A stretch of 64,000 nt of DNA from contig NZ_LUKF01000016.1 of NCBI RefSeq assembly GCF_001592755.1, positions 62,001 to 126,000 of the forward strand. Reading direction: 5' to 3'. The notes below the pieces were generated by a model. The model searched no databases, had not been told where the DNA came from, and was given only the letters and a program-made list of their open reading frames with translations. Made by a program: the position numbers and the translations under genes. Origin of the DNA: Bdellovibrio bacteriovorus. GTDB taxonomy: Bacteria > Bdellovibrionota > Bdellovibrionia > Bdellovibrionales > Bdellovibrionaceae. Shown here piece by piece: positions 1 to 7,921 of this stretch. Position 1 is the first letter of the stretch; each line of letters starts with the position of its first letter.

Positions 1-519
1 TTTTCTTCAGTTCCATTGACGAATCCAAAAATGGCGGATGAGCATGACGAAGGTGGCTGGGCTCATCAGGATTTGACGAAATTTAAAATCAATTTGCCTG
101 AGAATGAAAATAACGATTTTGCCTCTAAATTTGTCATCCCGCAGGATGATGAACTGTCGCAAGCTCATATTGAAGTTGCCGGTGATTTCGAAGAAATCAG
201 CTTTGAAAAGCCCGCAGCACAGACAAAGACGAAGATTCCTTTAGAGTCTGATTCTTTTATCAACAAAGTTGAAAAATCAGTGAAAGAGCAGATGATGGAA
301 ACATTGTCGAAGGGGCCACAAAAAGCGGCACCTTCTAATGCTCAGCCCAATTCTCAATCCAAAGTAGACTTAAACGGCAATATGATGGAAAAGGTTATTC
401 GTGAGGAAGCTCGCGAAGTGATTGAATCCATCTGCTGGAAAGTCCTTCCAGAAATCGCGGAAAGAATCATCCGCGAAGAGATCAATAAAATCCTACGCGA
501 AACCGAGAAATCTATTTAA
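1..519 (+). CDS. C-terminal part of a response-regulator-like protein (5' end outside window)
   Basis: The reading frame is open to the left edge, so the start lies outside the window and 172 codons are visible. The visible part is acidic and low in complexity, then ends in a charged helix containing ICWKVLPEIAERIIREEI. Helices of this kind (VWEVVP.LAE.LI..EI) are found at the C-terminus of CheY-like or zinc-ribbon response regulators in delta-proteobacteria and relatives. No receiver domain is visible here, so the regulator assignment rests on that tail alone. A hairpin directly after the stop separates it from nadC. Confidence 0.6.
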   Translation, partial: FSSVPLTNPKMADEHDEGGWAHQDLTKFKINLPENENNDFASKFVIPQDDELSQAHIEVAGDFEEISFEKPAAQTKTKIPLESDSFINKVEKSVKEQMMETLSKGPQKAAPSNAQPNSQSKVDLNGNMMEKVIREEAREVIESICWKVLPEIAERIIREEINKILRETEKSI

Positions 520-551
520 GCATCAGCCTTTTTCAAAGCCTGGTGCTTTTG
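517..551 (+). terminator. Stem-loop terminator after the partial regulator gene
   Basis: AAGCATCAG (518-526) pairs with CTGGTGCTT (540-548), with one G-U pair, and is followed by a short T run. The stem begins inside the stop codon. The T tract is short, so termination may be partial with some readthrough into nadC. Confidence 0.5.
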
Positions 552-567
552 AAAGAGGTCGACTGCT

Positions 568-1392
568 ATGACACTGTTGGAGCTCATCCGCGCTGCCATC
601 AAAGAAGACATGCCTCAAGGCGATGTCACTACTGAATCTTTAGCACTTAAACCACGCATGGGCCGTGCTCGCTTGAAAGCGAAGGAAGACATTGTTCTTT
701 CGGGCGCTATGGCTTTTGAACAATCCATGCAAGCCTTAGAACCCAGTGCCCGCGTGAAATGGCATTTCGAAGAAGGCGATGAGATTTTAAAAAATCAAAT
801 CATCTGCACGATCGAAGGTGACTTAGTGCAAATCTTGAAAGCCGAACGCGTGGCTTTAAACTTCTTGGGTCACCTTTCTGGAATTGCCACCCACACTCGC
901 CGTTTTGTGAAACAAATTGCCGGAACTAAAACTAAAATCCTGGATACTCGTAAAACGACACCGGCTTTCCGCGAACTGGAAAAGCGCGCGGTAGTTCATG
1001 GCGGTGGCGTGAATCACCGCATGAATTTAAGTACGGCAATTTTAATCAAAGACAATCACATCTCTGTGATGGGTGGAATCACGGCGGCGGTGAATCGCGT
1101 GCGTGAACACTCTCAACTTCCAATCGAAGTGGAAGCCCGTACTTTGGAAGAAGTGAAAGAAGCTGTTGGCCTGAATGTGCAACGTCTTCTTTTAGACAAT
1201 ATGGATAACGAGACTTTGAAAAAAGCTTTAACTATGATTCCCGCTGAAGTTGAAACGGAAGCTAGCGGCAACATGAATTTAGAACGCGTGCGTTCTGTGG
1301 CTGAAATCGGCGTGAACTTCATTTCTGTCGGTGCACTGACTCACTCAGCACCATGCGCGGACGTCAGCCTTATCTTCCATTGGGAGGAATAG
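568..1392 (+). CDS. nadC: Nicotinate-nucleotide pyrophosphorylase (carboxylating)
   Basis: Quinolinate phosphoribosyltransferase makes nicotinate mononucleotide from quinolinate and PRPP in de novo NAD synthesis, in the cytoplasm. The 274-residue length is normal. The family signatures LDTRKTTPAFRELEK and HGGGVNHRMNLS are present, as is IKDNHI and the C-terminal EASGNMNLE / ISVGALTHSAP barrel-end motifs. The start follows GAAAGAGG. The stop overlaps the GTG start of the next gene by one base, so nadC and the biotin ligase gene are probably co-transcribed and translationally coupled. Confidence 0.96.
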   Translation: MTLLELIRAAIKEDMPQGDVTTESLALKPRMGRARLKAKEDIVLSGAMAFEQSMQALEPSARVKWHFEEGDEILKNQIICTIEGDLVQILKAERVALNFLGHLSGIATHTRRFVKQIAGTKTKILDTRKTTPAFRELEKRAVVHGGGVNHRMNLSTAILIKDNHISVMGGITAAVNRVREHSQLPIEVEARTLEEVKEAVGLNVQRLLLDNMDNETLKKALTMIPAEVETEASGNMNLERVRSVAEIGVNFISVGALTHSAPCADVSLIFHWEE

Positions 1393-2141
1393 TGGATACA
1401 CCTTTAGCAGACATCCGTATTGGACAAGTGACATCACAGTGGGCGGAAAGCAATCACTTGTATGTCTCTTACAAAACACAACAAGACAGCACAAACACGC
1501 TAGCTAAAGAAGAAGCCTTTGAAGAAAATCTTCTGGAAGAGTCTTTGTGTCTTTACGTGACAGATCACCAAACGGCCGGTCGTGGCCGCGGAAAAAACAC
1601 TTGGCTTGATGCCCATCACGGAAGTGCTTTGTTAAGTTCATGGTCTTTCCTTTTGGGGATTAAACCTCAACCGACGACATCGTGCTTGGTGGGTCTAGCG
1701 GTCTACCGCGCGTGTTCGACGACGTGGCCGTTTTTACCTTGGAACTTAAAAGCTCCAAATGACATTTACATCGGCGATAAAAAAGTGGCCGGCATTCTTT
1801 TAGAAAGCCTGGTTCAAGGAAGTGACGTGCGTTTGATCATTGGCCTTGGTTTTAATATCACGGCGTCTCCTGAAGAGGTTGAGACGGCGACAAGCCTGAT
1901 TGAATCCTTGCCTCAGGGGGCTCCGCTCTTGGGCCAAGACTATATGGCCTTCTTGGACCGTTTGTTGTTTGAATTAACAGACGCGGTTTCTCACTGTGAC
2001 GAGGCCTTAAGTCCGACAGACCAGCTTTCTTTGCTGACAGCTTTGAATCAGCATCCTTTGCTGAAAGAAAAGTACACGGGTATGGAAGCCGATGGCAGTC
2101 TGCTTATTGGCGATAAAAAAATCAGTTGGACGAATCTTTAG
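1392..2141 (+). CDS. birA: Biotin-[acetyl-CoA-carboxylase] ligase, catalytic domain only
   Basis: Biotin protein ligase activates biotin as biotinyl-AMP and attaches it to carrier lysines of carboxylases. AGRGRGKNTW matches the biotin/ATP loop (GRGRxxxxW) and LKAPNDIYIGDKKVAGIL matches the KWPNDI region, with A replacing the usual W. There is no N-terminal helix-turn-helix, so this is the monofunctional type without repressor activity. The GTG at 1392 is preferred because GGAGG lies four bases upstream and the start overlaps the nadC stop. An ATG 39 bases earlier lies inside nadC. About 249 residues. Confidence 0.88.
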   Translation: MDTPLADIRIGQVTSQWAESNHLYVSYKTQQDSTNTLAKEEAFEENLLEESLCLYVTDHQTAGRGRGKNTWLDAHHGSALLSSWSFLLGIKPQPTTSCLVGLAVYRACSTTWPFLPWNLKAPNDIYIGDKKVAGILLESLVQGSDVRLIIGLGFNITASPEEVETATSLIESLPQGAPLLGQDYMAFLDRLLFELTDAVSHCDEALSPTDQLSLLTALNQHPLLKEKYTGMEADGSLLIGDKKISWTNL

Positions 2142-2150
2142 GAGGAAATC

Positions 2151-2699
2151 ATGGCTTTGACATTCACTCCGTTCCCCGATTTAGGAAATGCGTGTCCTGA
2201 GTTTAAACTTCCGGCAACGGACGGAAAAACTTATGCCTTAAAAGATTTCCCGACGGGACATCCTTTGGTTGTGATGTTCATTTGCAATCATTGTCCGTAT
2301 GTTCAAGCCATTGAAGACCGTCTGATTCAACTAGGTCAGGATTTGAAAAAACAAAACGTGTCGGTTGTCGCCATCTGCTCTAACGACGCGAAATCTCATC
2401 CTGAAGACTCTTTTGAGAATCTTAAAAAACGCGCAGAAGAAAAATCTTACCCGTTCGTTTACCTTTATGATGAAACTCAAGAAGTCGCTCACAAGTTTGG
2501 CGCTGTGTGCACGCCAGATTTTTTTGTATACGACAAAAATCACAAGCTCGCTTACCGTGGTCGCCTGGACGACTCTTGGAAAGACGCTAGCAAAGTGACG
2601 AAGCGCGAGCTTTACGAAGCCGTGCAAACCTTATTACAAGATCAAAAAGTTTCTGAAGAACAAACGGCCTCTATGGGCTGCTCAATCAAATGGATATAA
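2151..2699 (+). CDS. Thioredoxin-fold redoxin (AhpC/TSA-like, PRX-like family)
   Basis: A 182-residue thioredoxin-fold protein. FICNHCPYVQAIEDRL carries a CxxC active site in the form typical of the redoxin subgroup whose members start with a short F.LPATDGK.Y.L.DF segment, as here. The preserved VCTPDFFVYD contains the cis-proline region. No signal peptide is present, so it is probably a cytoplasmic thiol reductase or peroxidase. The substrate cannot be read from sequence. A strong GGAGG lies before the ATG, nine bases after birA, so it belongs to the same operon. Confidence 0.85.
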   Translation: MALTFTPFPDLGNACPEFKLPATDGKTYALKDFPTGHPLVVMFICNHCPYVQAIEDRLIQLGQDLKKQNVSVVAICSNDAKSHPEDSFENLKKRAEEKSYPFVYLYDETQEVAHKFGAVCTPDFFVYDKNHKLAYRGRLDDSWKDASKVTKRELYEAVQTLLQDQKVSEEQTASMGCSIKWI

Positions 2700-2703
2700 C
2701 AGC

Positions 2704-3240
2704 ATGAAGTATATTTTATTTTTCATTCTAGTGGCGATGGTTTCATTCGGTCTTTTCCTCTCGAACTACTTGGGAGCTTGGAAGGGCGTCGACATTTCTG
2801 AATCACAACAGGGTCCTTTTAAAACCGTGTACCTTGAGCACGTAGGTCCTTATCACAAAGTAAATAAAGTGATCGAAAAAGTCGAAAAGTACATGGCTTC
2901 TCAAGGCGCTCCGTGTGGTCGCACTTTCGGTGAATACATGGATGATCCACAAACAACGGAAGAAGCACGTCTGCGCTCGAAAGTGGGCTGCATCGTTGCG
3001 GAAGTTCCGGCAAACCTACCTGAAGACTTTAAATCCGGCGAAATCCCAGCCCGCAAATACGTTGTCGCTGTCTTCACGGGCTCCCCAGGCATCGGCCCCA
3101 TGAAAGTCTACCCACGTGTGAACGACTACATGCTAAAACAAAACCTAAAACAAACTGAAGCCGTCGTCGAAATCTACGAGATCCACTCGATTACTGAGAA
3201 AAATGCGATGACCACGACGTACTTATTCCCAGTCCAATAG
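2704..3240 (+). CDS. Membrane-anchored GyrI-like (AraC effector-binding) domain protein
   Basis: One N-terminal hydrophobic segment (about residues 3-22) is followed by a GyrI-like small-molecule-binding fold: GPFKTVYLEHVGPYHKVNKV near the start, IPARKYVVAVFTG in the middle and VVEIYEI at the end. Stand-alone GyrI-like proteins bind or hydrolyse small ligands, but the ligand here is unknown. It follows the redoxin gene by four bases, so it is the last gene of the nadC run. The anchor suggests a periplasm-facing domain. Confidence 0.75.
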   Translation: MKYILFFILVAMVSFGLFLSNYLGAWKGVDISESQQGPFKTVYLEHVGPYHKVNKVIEKVEKYMASQGAPCGRTFGEYMDDPQTTEEARLRSKVGCIVAEVPANLPEDFKSGEIPARKYVVAVFTGSPGIGPMKVYPRVNDYMLKQNLKQTEAVVEIYEIHSITEKNAMTTTYLFPVQ

Positions 3241-3280
3241 GTACCTGCTTCCCTTCGTGTAAAAAAGGAACCAGGTTAAA

Positions 3281-3311
3281 AAAAAGAGGAGCTTATCGCT
3301 CCTCTTTTTTT
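3281..3311. terminator. Bidirectional rho-independent terminator
   Basis: GAGGAGC (3286-3292), a five-base loop and GCTCCTC (3298-3304), with an A run before and seven T after. It closes the nadC operon and, read in reverse, can also terminate the convergent SIMPL gene. Confidence 0.85.
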
Positions 3312-3315
3312 GAAA

Positions 3316-3372
3316 GTGCCTGCTTCTTTTTTGTACTGCTCTGCACGACAAAAAAGAAGCAGGCACCTTTTA
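3316..3372. repeat. Inverted copy of a dispersed GGTGCCTGCTTC element
   Basis: GTGCCTGCTTCTTTTTTGT (3316-3334) is perfectly repeated in inverse at 3348-3366, with a 13-base loop between. The right arm extends through the stop codon of the SIMPL gene (3370-3372). A 24-base segment of that arm (3349-3372) recurs without mismatch, in the opposite orientation, at 33455-33478. A degenerate relative (GGTACCTGCTTCC with a partner GGAACCAGGTT) lies at 3240-3276. Confidence 0.8.
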
Positions 3373-4074
3373 ATTGATTTCGTATTCGGCGGTGACTTCT
3401 ACGCGGACTTTGATTTGGCCTGAAGCTACGTCTGTGGATGCGGCTTCGGCGATGGCTTTATTGAAAGTGGCATAGAACGGTTGCGGTGGTGATTGAGATT
3501 GATTGCTGGTGATTTTACCAACGGCTTTAATTTTGACCCCGGCAGCCTTGGCGATTTCTTCCGCTTTTACCTTCGCGGCGCGAACGGCGTCACCCAAAGC
3601 GGCTGTTTCGACTTGCATTCTTTTGTCTGAATCCCACGTCAAAGAAGAAACATTCACACCAGAAGTTTGAGTTTTCTTGTCAGAGACTATTGCGTCCAAG
3701 AAATTTCCAGCATCGTCAATTTTACGCAAAGTCACTTGCAGGCTTTGAGTCACTCTGAAGCCGGTCATTTTATTTTGCTGCGTTTTTTGATCGTATTCGT
3801 ATTCCGGGTTCAAACTGTAGTTGTCTGTTTGAATGTCTTCTTTTTTGATTTTGAAATCTTCAAAGACTTTCTTTACGTTTTTAAACTGGCTGGCTGCCAT
3901 TTGCTGAGCTTGCTTCGCAGCCGGAGCTTTGGCCCACACGCTGATCGAGATGTTCACAAGGTTCGGGTCTAAGCCTCGCTCGGCCACACCGTTGACCACA
4001 ATCAAGTTGTCTGCGTGAGCCACAGACGTCACTAAAGTAAGTGCTAAAAGAGCACAGCTTAAAATCTTACTCAT
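3370..4074 (-). CDS. SIMPL (DUF541) domain periplasmic protein
   Basis: A 234-residue protein with a clear signal peptide (MSKILSCALLALTLVTSVAHA) followed by a SIMPL domain: IVVNGVAERGLDPNLVNISI at the start, the middle GFRVTQSLQVTLRKIDDAG, and the end IKVRVEVTAEYEI. Family members are periplasmic or outer-membrane proteins, some linked to oxidative-stress protection, with no agreed biochemical role. The ribosome-binding site AAGGGGA lies six or so bases before the ATG. The stop codon is part of the dispersed repeat. Confidence 0.85.
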   Translation of the reverse strand: MSKILSCALLALTLVTSVAHADNLIVVNGVAERGLDPNLVNISISVWAKAPAAKQAQQMAASQFKNVKKVFEDFKIKKEDIQTDNYSLNPEYEYDQKTQQNKMTGFRVTQSLQVTLRKIDDAGNFLDAIVSDKKTQTSGVNVSSLTWDSDKRMQVETAALGDAVRAAKVKAEEIAKAAGVKIKAVGKITSNQSQSPPQPFYATFNKAIAEAASTDVASGQIKVRVEVTAEYEIN

Positions 4075-4166
4075 AAATTCCCCTTTCCATGGGCTACCTC
4101 AAAATTCTAATCCAGGCCCTAGGTAAGGTAAACTTCTTCGCGAGGTCCAACGCATTGATTCTAATA

Positions 4167-4211
4167 TTGCGCTTCATTCCGCTTTGTTTTGATAATAGAT
4201 CCCTAGAGGAG
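4167..4211 (+). promoter_or_regulatory. Probable sigma-70-type promoter and RBS of the OmpA lipoprotein gene
   Basis: TTGCGC (4167-4172), an 18-base spacer and GATAAT (4191-4196), followed by AGAGGAG (4205-4211) eight bases before the ATG at 4219. The -10 and ribosome-binding site are good. The -35 is an imperfect match. Confidence 0.5.
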
Positions 4212-4218
4212 TTCATTC

Positions 4219-4872
4219 ATGAAAAAGTTAATTTTAATTGGAACAGCAGTGGCGATGATTGCTACAGGCTGTGCAACAGCGAACGAAAACCCGAACACAG
4301 CAAAAGGTGCTGGTATTGGTGCGGGTGTGGGCGCCGTTGTGGGAGCCGTGATTGGTCACCAAACAGGTCGTCGCAATGAAGGTGCGTTGATCGGTGCAGC
4401 CTTGGGGGCAGGTCTTGGTGGAGCTGTTGGTCACCGTTTGGATAAGCAACAAAAAGAACTAGCAAAAATTGCTGAGACTAAAAGAACTGAGCAAGGCCTT
4501 ATCACGAAACTAAAAAGTGATATCTTGTTTGACACAGGTAAAGCAGACCTAAAACCGCAAGCCAAAGAAAACATCAATCAATTGGCGGCGATCATGAAGA
4601 AGTATCCAGAGAATATTTTGACAGTTCGTGGTTACACTGACGATACAGGCAGCCAAATGGTGAATAACCCGTTGTCTCAACAACGTGCGGAAGCTGTTCG
4701 TAATCAACTTGTAGCTTCAGGTGTTCCTGCCAACACAGCGACAGCTGTAGGTATGGGTGCGGCTAATCCGGTTGATCCAGGAAAAACAAAAGAAGCTCGC
4801 GCGAAAAACCGCCGTGTAGAAATCGAAATCACGGTGGATGAATCTAAAGTTCCTAAGAACGCGCAAAAGTAA
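4219..4872 (+). CDS. OmpA/MotB-domain lipoprotein with glycine-zipper region
   Basis: The N-terminus MKKLILIGTAVAMIATGC is a lipoprotein signal with Cys at residue 18. Residues about 30-75 are a glycine-zipper segment (GAGIGAGVGAVVGAVIG and a second similar block) able to insert in or lie along a membrane. Residues about 95-210 are an OmpA-type peptidoglycan-binding domain: SDILFDTGKADLKPQ, VRGYTDDTGS, NPLSQQRAEAV and the end NRRVEIEI. The protein probably tethers the outer membrane to peptidoglycan. A terminator follows. Confidence 0.92.
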   Translation: MKKLILIGTAVAMIATGCATANENPNTAKGAGIGAGVGAVVGAVIGHQTGRRNEGALIGAALGAGLGGAVGHRLDKQQKELAKIAETKRTEQGLITKLKSDILFDTGKADLKPQAKENINQLAAIMKKYPENILTVRGYTDDTGSQMVNNPLSQQRAEAVRNQLVASGVPANTATAVGMGAANPVDPGKTKEARAKNRRVEIEITVDESKVPKNAQK

Positions 4873-4890
4873 TTTGCTTAAGCAAATTAA

Positions 4891-4919
4891 AAAGGCATCC
4901 CGAGGGATGCCTTTTTTTA
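4891..4919. terminator. Terminator shared by convergent OmpA-lipoprotein and HD-hydrolase genes
   Basis: GGCATCC and GGATGCC flank a short loop, with A before and seven T after. It works in both directions. The stop codon of the minus-strand HD gene lies in the T run. Confidence 0.85.
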
Positions 4920-5492
4920 TTTCATAAGATTGCGAGCTATTTCCAAGAAGCGCGCCTCTGTCACTTCCGGCGGCCACGGGATGATGGGGAATTCAAAAGG
5001 CTCATCCTCCCCGATATTCCAAGAAGCTAGATCCTTCGTGATAAGATCGCGAACTTCCGTCGCTAACAAACGGCGATCAATTTGCTTTACCACTTTAGGA
5101 AGTGGAAATTCCAAATTGAATTTCTGCGAAATCGCCCAGTGAATGCGCGACTCGATAATTTCAAAATCAGGAAGAAGGGCTTTTACCGGAGACACCAAAT
5201 CCCCGACATAAGCTTCTGTCGCATCATGAAACAACATGTGCAAGGCGATTTCTTTTGTTGGAGAAACCTCTGCACCTAAGCAAGAGTGCTGACCTACGCT
5301 ATAGAAAAAACGTGTGTGACCGTTAAAACGTGCCTGACGAGCTAAGGCACAAGCGATGTCTTCCATACGAACCGCCGCTGGATCTGGATCCAAGATATTA
5401 AAGCGTGTTCCGGAAAGAGTGATCACCCAAGATTTTTTGATGATTTCAGGTTTATTGAGCTTTTCGGTAAGTTCAGGCATCGCAATATTCAT
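4917..5492 (-). CDS. HD-domain phosphohydrolase (YfbR-like)
   Basis: A 191-residue cytoplasmic protein. ARFNGHTRFFYSVGQHS gives the first metal-binding His, LHMLFHDATEAYVGDLVSPV gives the HD pair and the later part has the helical HD fold ending in ...VKQIDRRLLATEVRDL. This arrangement matches YfbR-type nucleotidases (5'-deoxynucleotidases) and related phage or plasmid HD hydrolases. Nucleotide substrate is inferred from the family. An internal Met five residues in is an alternative start. Confidence 0.8.
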   Translation of the reverse strand: MNIAMPELTEKLNKPEIIKKSWVITLSGTRFNILDPDPAAVRMEDIACALARQARFNGHTRFFYSVGQHSCLGAEVSPTKEIALHMLFHDATEAYVGDLVSPVKALLPDFEIIESRIHWAISQKFNLEFPLPKVVKQIDRRLLATEVRDLITKDLASWNIGEDEPFEFPIIPWPPEVTEARFLEIARNLMK

Positions 5493-5672
5493 GAACGAAG
5501 TCCTTACCCGAAAGGATTCCGTGTTGCATGAGTTTTCTCGTGATTCAAAGCATCATTTTGGCCTCAAATGAAATCTGTTGGATCAGTCATAAAACAAAAA
5601 CCAGTGTTCCAGAGTTGAGAACTTTCAAGCAACAGAAATAAAACCATCATCACAACTTTTAAAGGAGACCGT

Positions 5673-6158
5673 ATGAAAAAAATCATCGCACTATTTTTAG
5701 GAATTCTTTCTACATCTGCGATTGCTCACGCTTACTCGGCTGACATGTCGTGGGACGAAATCAACCGCTCTAAATACCTTCACCCGAAGGCACCGACGGT
5801 GTACATGGGCCGTTCTATTGACTACATGTTCGTCTGCCAAGACGGCGACCGTTTGCGCACCCAAAAGCCTGTGGATATCACAGAAACACGCAGCTACGGT
5901 GGCGACCGCATGGAAGTCGTGGTTGTCGGACGTGAGTACTTGTCGACTCCGATTGACTATGTTCACACGGTGGAGGACTGCTTCTGGAATACAAATCAAC
6001 GTATCTGCAAAGATGTGGACGTTTATGGCTCGTATCCTTTGACAGTGACGATCCCGGTTTACAAGCGCATTTCAAACCGCAACGTTGAACGTGAAGAGCT
6101 TCTATTTAGAAAATCTTACACGGTTCCTTCGTGTAACGACGTGGTACAGCCGCACTAG
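5673..6158 (+). CDS. Secreted protein of unknown function, four cysteines
   Basis: A 161-residue protein with a signal peptide (MKKIIALFLGILSTSAIAHA). The mature part has four Cys (in VCQDGD, EDCFW, RICKD, PSCND), enough for two disulfides after export. I recognise no domain. AAAGGAGA is a strong ribosome-binding site. A 180-base gap upstream gives it its own promoter region, and a perfect hairpin follows the stop, so it is probably transcribed alone. Confidence 0.75.
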   Translation: MKKIIALFLGILSTSAIAHAYSADMSWDEINRSKYLHPKAPTVYMGRSIDYMFVCQDGDRLRTQKPVDITETRSYGGDRMEVVVVGREYLSTPIDYVHTVEDCFWNTNQRICKDVDVYGSYPLTVTIPVYKRISNRNVEREELLFRKSYTVPSCNDVVQPH

Positions 6159-6174
6159 GATTTCAATTACTTCT

Positions 6175-6209
6175 CAACTAGAGAAGCCGCCGCTTCTCTA
6201 GTTGTGATT
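6175..6209 (+). terminator. Perfect 13-bp hairpin downstream of the secreted-protein gene
   Basis: CAACTAGAGAAGC (6175-6187), loop CGCC and its exact complement (6192-6204). The T tract is weak (GATTTTC). It lies over the upstream GTG candidate start of the next gene, which supports the later ATG at 6237. Confidence 0.65.
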
Positions 6210-6236
6210 TTCAGTTGGAAAACTTATTTAGACGCC

Positions 6237-7847
6237 ATGCAAAGACGTGATTTTTTAAAGACGACAGCGACATTAGCGGCCCTTTCTTCCCTTCCTACGA
6301 AAACCTTGGCTCAAGGTTCTTCTTGGGTGTCCAAAAATCTGACTGACGATTGGCCGATTGCACGCCTTTCTGACAACGAATCTTCAAGCATCGACTTTAA
6401 CGGCGATAATATCGATCGTCCGCACGACATTCTTTGGAATATTGATGGCTATATCGAAAAACAAGGTGGCGAACCGAAGGTTTCTGAAGAGCTGGATGTT
6501 GTGGTTGTCGGCGGTGGTATCGGTGGCCTTTCCAGCGCCTATTATCTTCGTCACAAAAAAATCGCACTTCTTGAACAAGACTATCGCTTAGGTGGAAACA
6601 CGAAAGGCGAAATGTACAAAGATGCGATCTACAGCATTGGTGCTGCTTACCTTGCAGAACCCGACGCGGAATCTCAGTTAGGCATTCTTCTTCGTGAACT
6701 TGATATTCACGACAAAGCCCGTCGCGAAACGGGTGATGAAACAACGGTGTTTTATAATAAAAAATTCGCCCGCCCTTTCTGGGAAGGCGCCAGTGCTGAC
6801 GCGCACGCGGATTTCAAAAAATTCCACGCACGTTTAAAGCAAATCTTCAACGAAGCGGATTTTGGTTTTGAAAGTGATTTCGCCAAAGAATACGACCAAA
6901 TGACGGCGGAACAATGGGTCGATAAAGAATTCCCGAATATCCATCCGCATATCAAAGAGTACATGCAGCTTTATGGCTGGAGTTCTTTCTGCGGTTCCAT
7001 CGATGAACTTTCTGCCTTCCAATACTTGGGCTTTATCAGTTCTGAGACCGGAGCTCTTTTAGCATATCCAGGCGGGAACTCTTATGTTGCGCAAAAGATG
7101 GCTATTCAAATCCGTAAAGATGCTGGCAAAGAATCCTTGCGTTCAGGCTGCATGGTTTTACGAGTGAAAGCCGAAGGCGGCGGAGCCACGGTGCTTTATG
7201 TGGATGGCATGGGTGTGCTTAAAAAAATCAAAGCCAACCACGTCGTCATGGCCTGCCCTAAATTTGTCGCGCGTCGCTTGCTTCCGCAAATGCCGAAGCA
7301 ACAGGATACGACCATTGACCTTCTTCCCTACCGCGCTTACTTGGTCGGCAATATCATCACGAAAAAACCGATTCAAAGTCCAAGCTATGAGCTTTACTGC
7401 TTAACGGGAAAGATGCCTCCTTCTCCGACGCCGATGAAGCGTGGCGATCGCAGCTTTACGGACATCTGCTTTGGAACGTGGGCTCAGGAAGAAAAAACAC
7501 AGCACAGTGTTCTGACTTTGTATCAAGGTATCGCTTACGATGGCGCTCGTCAGTTCTTGTTCAATCCCGCTTCGCATGACAAATACAAAGCGAAGTATCT
7601 AACCGATATCGAGCCGGTATTAAATGCGATGGGTTTATCACAAAATGATATTCACGGTATTCGCATGACTCGTTGGGGACATGCTCTTCCGGTTGCGGCA
7701 AAAGGTCTTCTTGCCGCAAGAACGGCGCAGATCGCATCTGCATCTATTCACGACGTGATTCACTTCGCGAACCAAGATAACTGGATGACTCCGTGCTTTG
7801 AAGCCGCCCACCAAGCAGCGATTGAAGTTTCCTCGCTTATTAAATAA
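6237..7847 (+). CDS. Tat-exported FAD-dependent oxidoreductase (amine-oxidase-like)
   Basis: The start at ATG 6237 gives MQRRDFLKTTATLAALSSLP, a twin-arginine signal, and removes 11 residues that an upstream GTG in a hairpin would add. Residues about 88-110 hold the dinucleotide fold VVVVGGGIGGLSSAYYLR with the acidic end of the second strand in ALLEQDYRLGGNTKG, a flavin amine-oxidase pattern. The end, WGHALPVAAKGL and HFANQDNWMTPCFEAAHQA, matches the C-terminal FAD-contacting motif. It is likely folded with FAD in the cytoplasm and then exported. The substrate is unknown. Confidence 0.82.
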   Translation: MQRRDFLKTTATLAALSSLPTKTLAQGSSWVSKNLTDDWPIARLSDNESSSIDFNGDNIDRPHDILWNIDGYIEKQGGEPKVSEELDVVVVGGGIGGLSSAYYLRHKKIALLEQDYRLGGNTKGEMYKDAIYSIGAAYLAEPDAESQLGILLRELDIHDKARRETGDETTVFYNKKFARPFWEGASADAHADFKKFHARLKQIFNEADFGFESDFAKEYDQMTAEQWVDKEFPNIHPHIKEYMQLYGWSSFCGSIDELSAFQYLGFISSETGALLAYPGGNSYVAQKMAIQIRKDAGKESLRSGCMVLRVKAEGGGATVLYVDGMGVLKKIKANHVVMACPKFVARRLLPQMPKQQDTTIDLLPYRAYLVGNIITKKPIQSPSYELYCLTGKMPPSPTPMKRGDRSFTDICFGTWAQEEKTQHSVLTLYQGIAYDGARQFLFNPASHDKYKAKYLTDIEPVLNAMGLSQNDIHGIRMTRWGHALPVAAKGLLAARTAQIASASIHDVIHFANQDNWMTPCFEAAHQAAIEVSSLIK

Positions 7848-7921
7848 AAAACTTCTGTCTTAATTTGAGAATGAAGACAGAAAATCCTTAAGCTCACAGG
7901 CAATAAATCGATAAAGAACTT

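Noticed and set aside
6204-6236. GTG start of the Tat flavoprotein at 6204
   Set aside because: Lies in the arm of a perfect hairpin and would hide the twin-arginine signal behind 11 extra residues.
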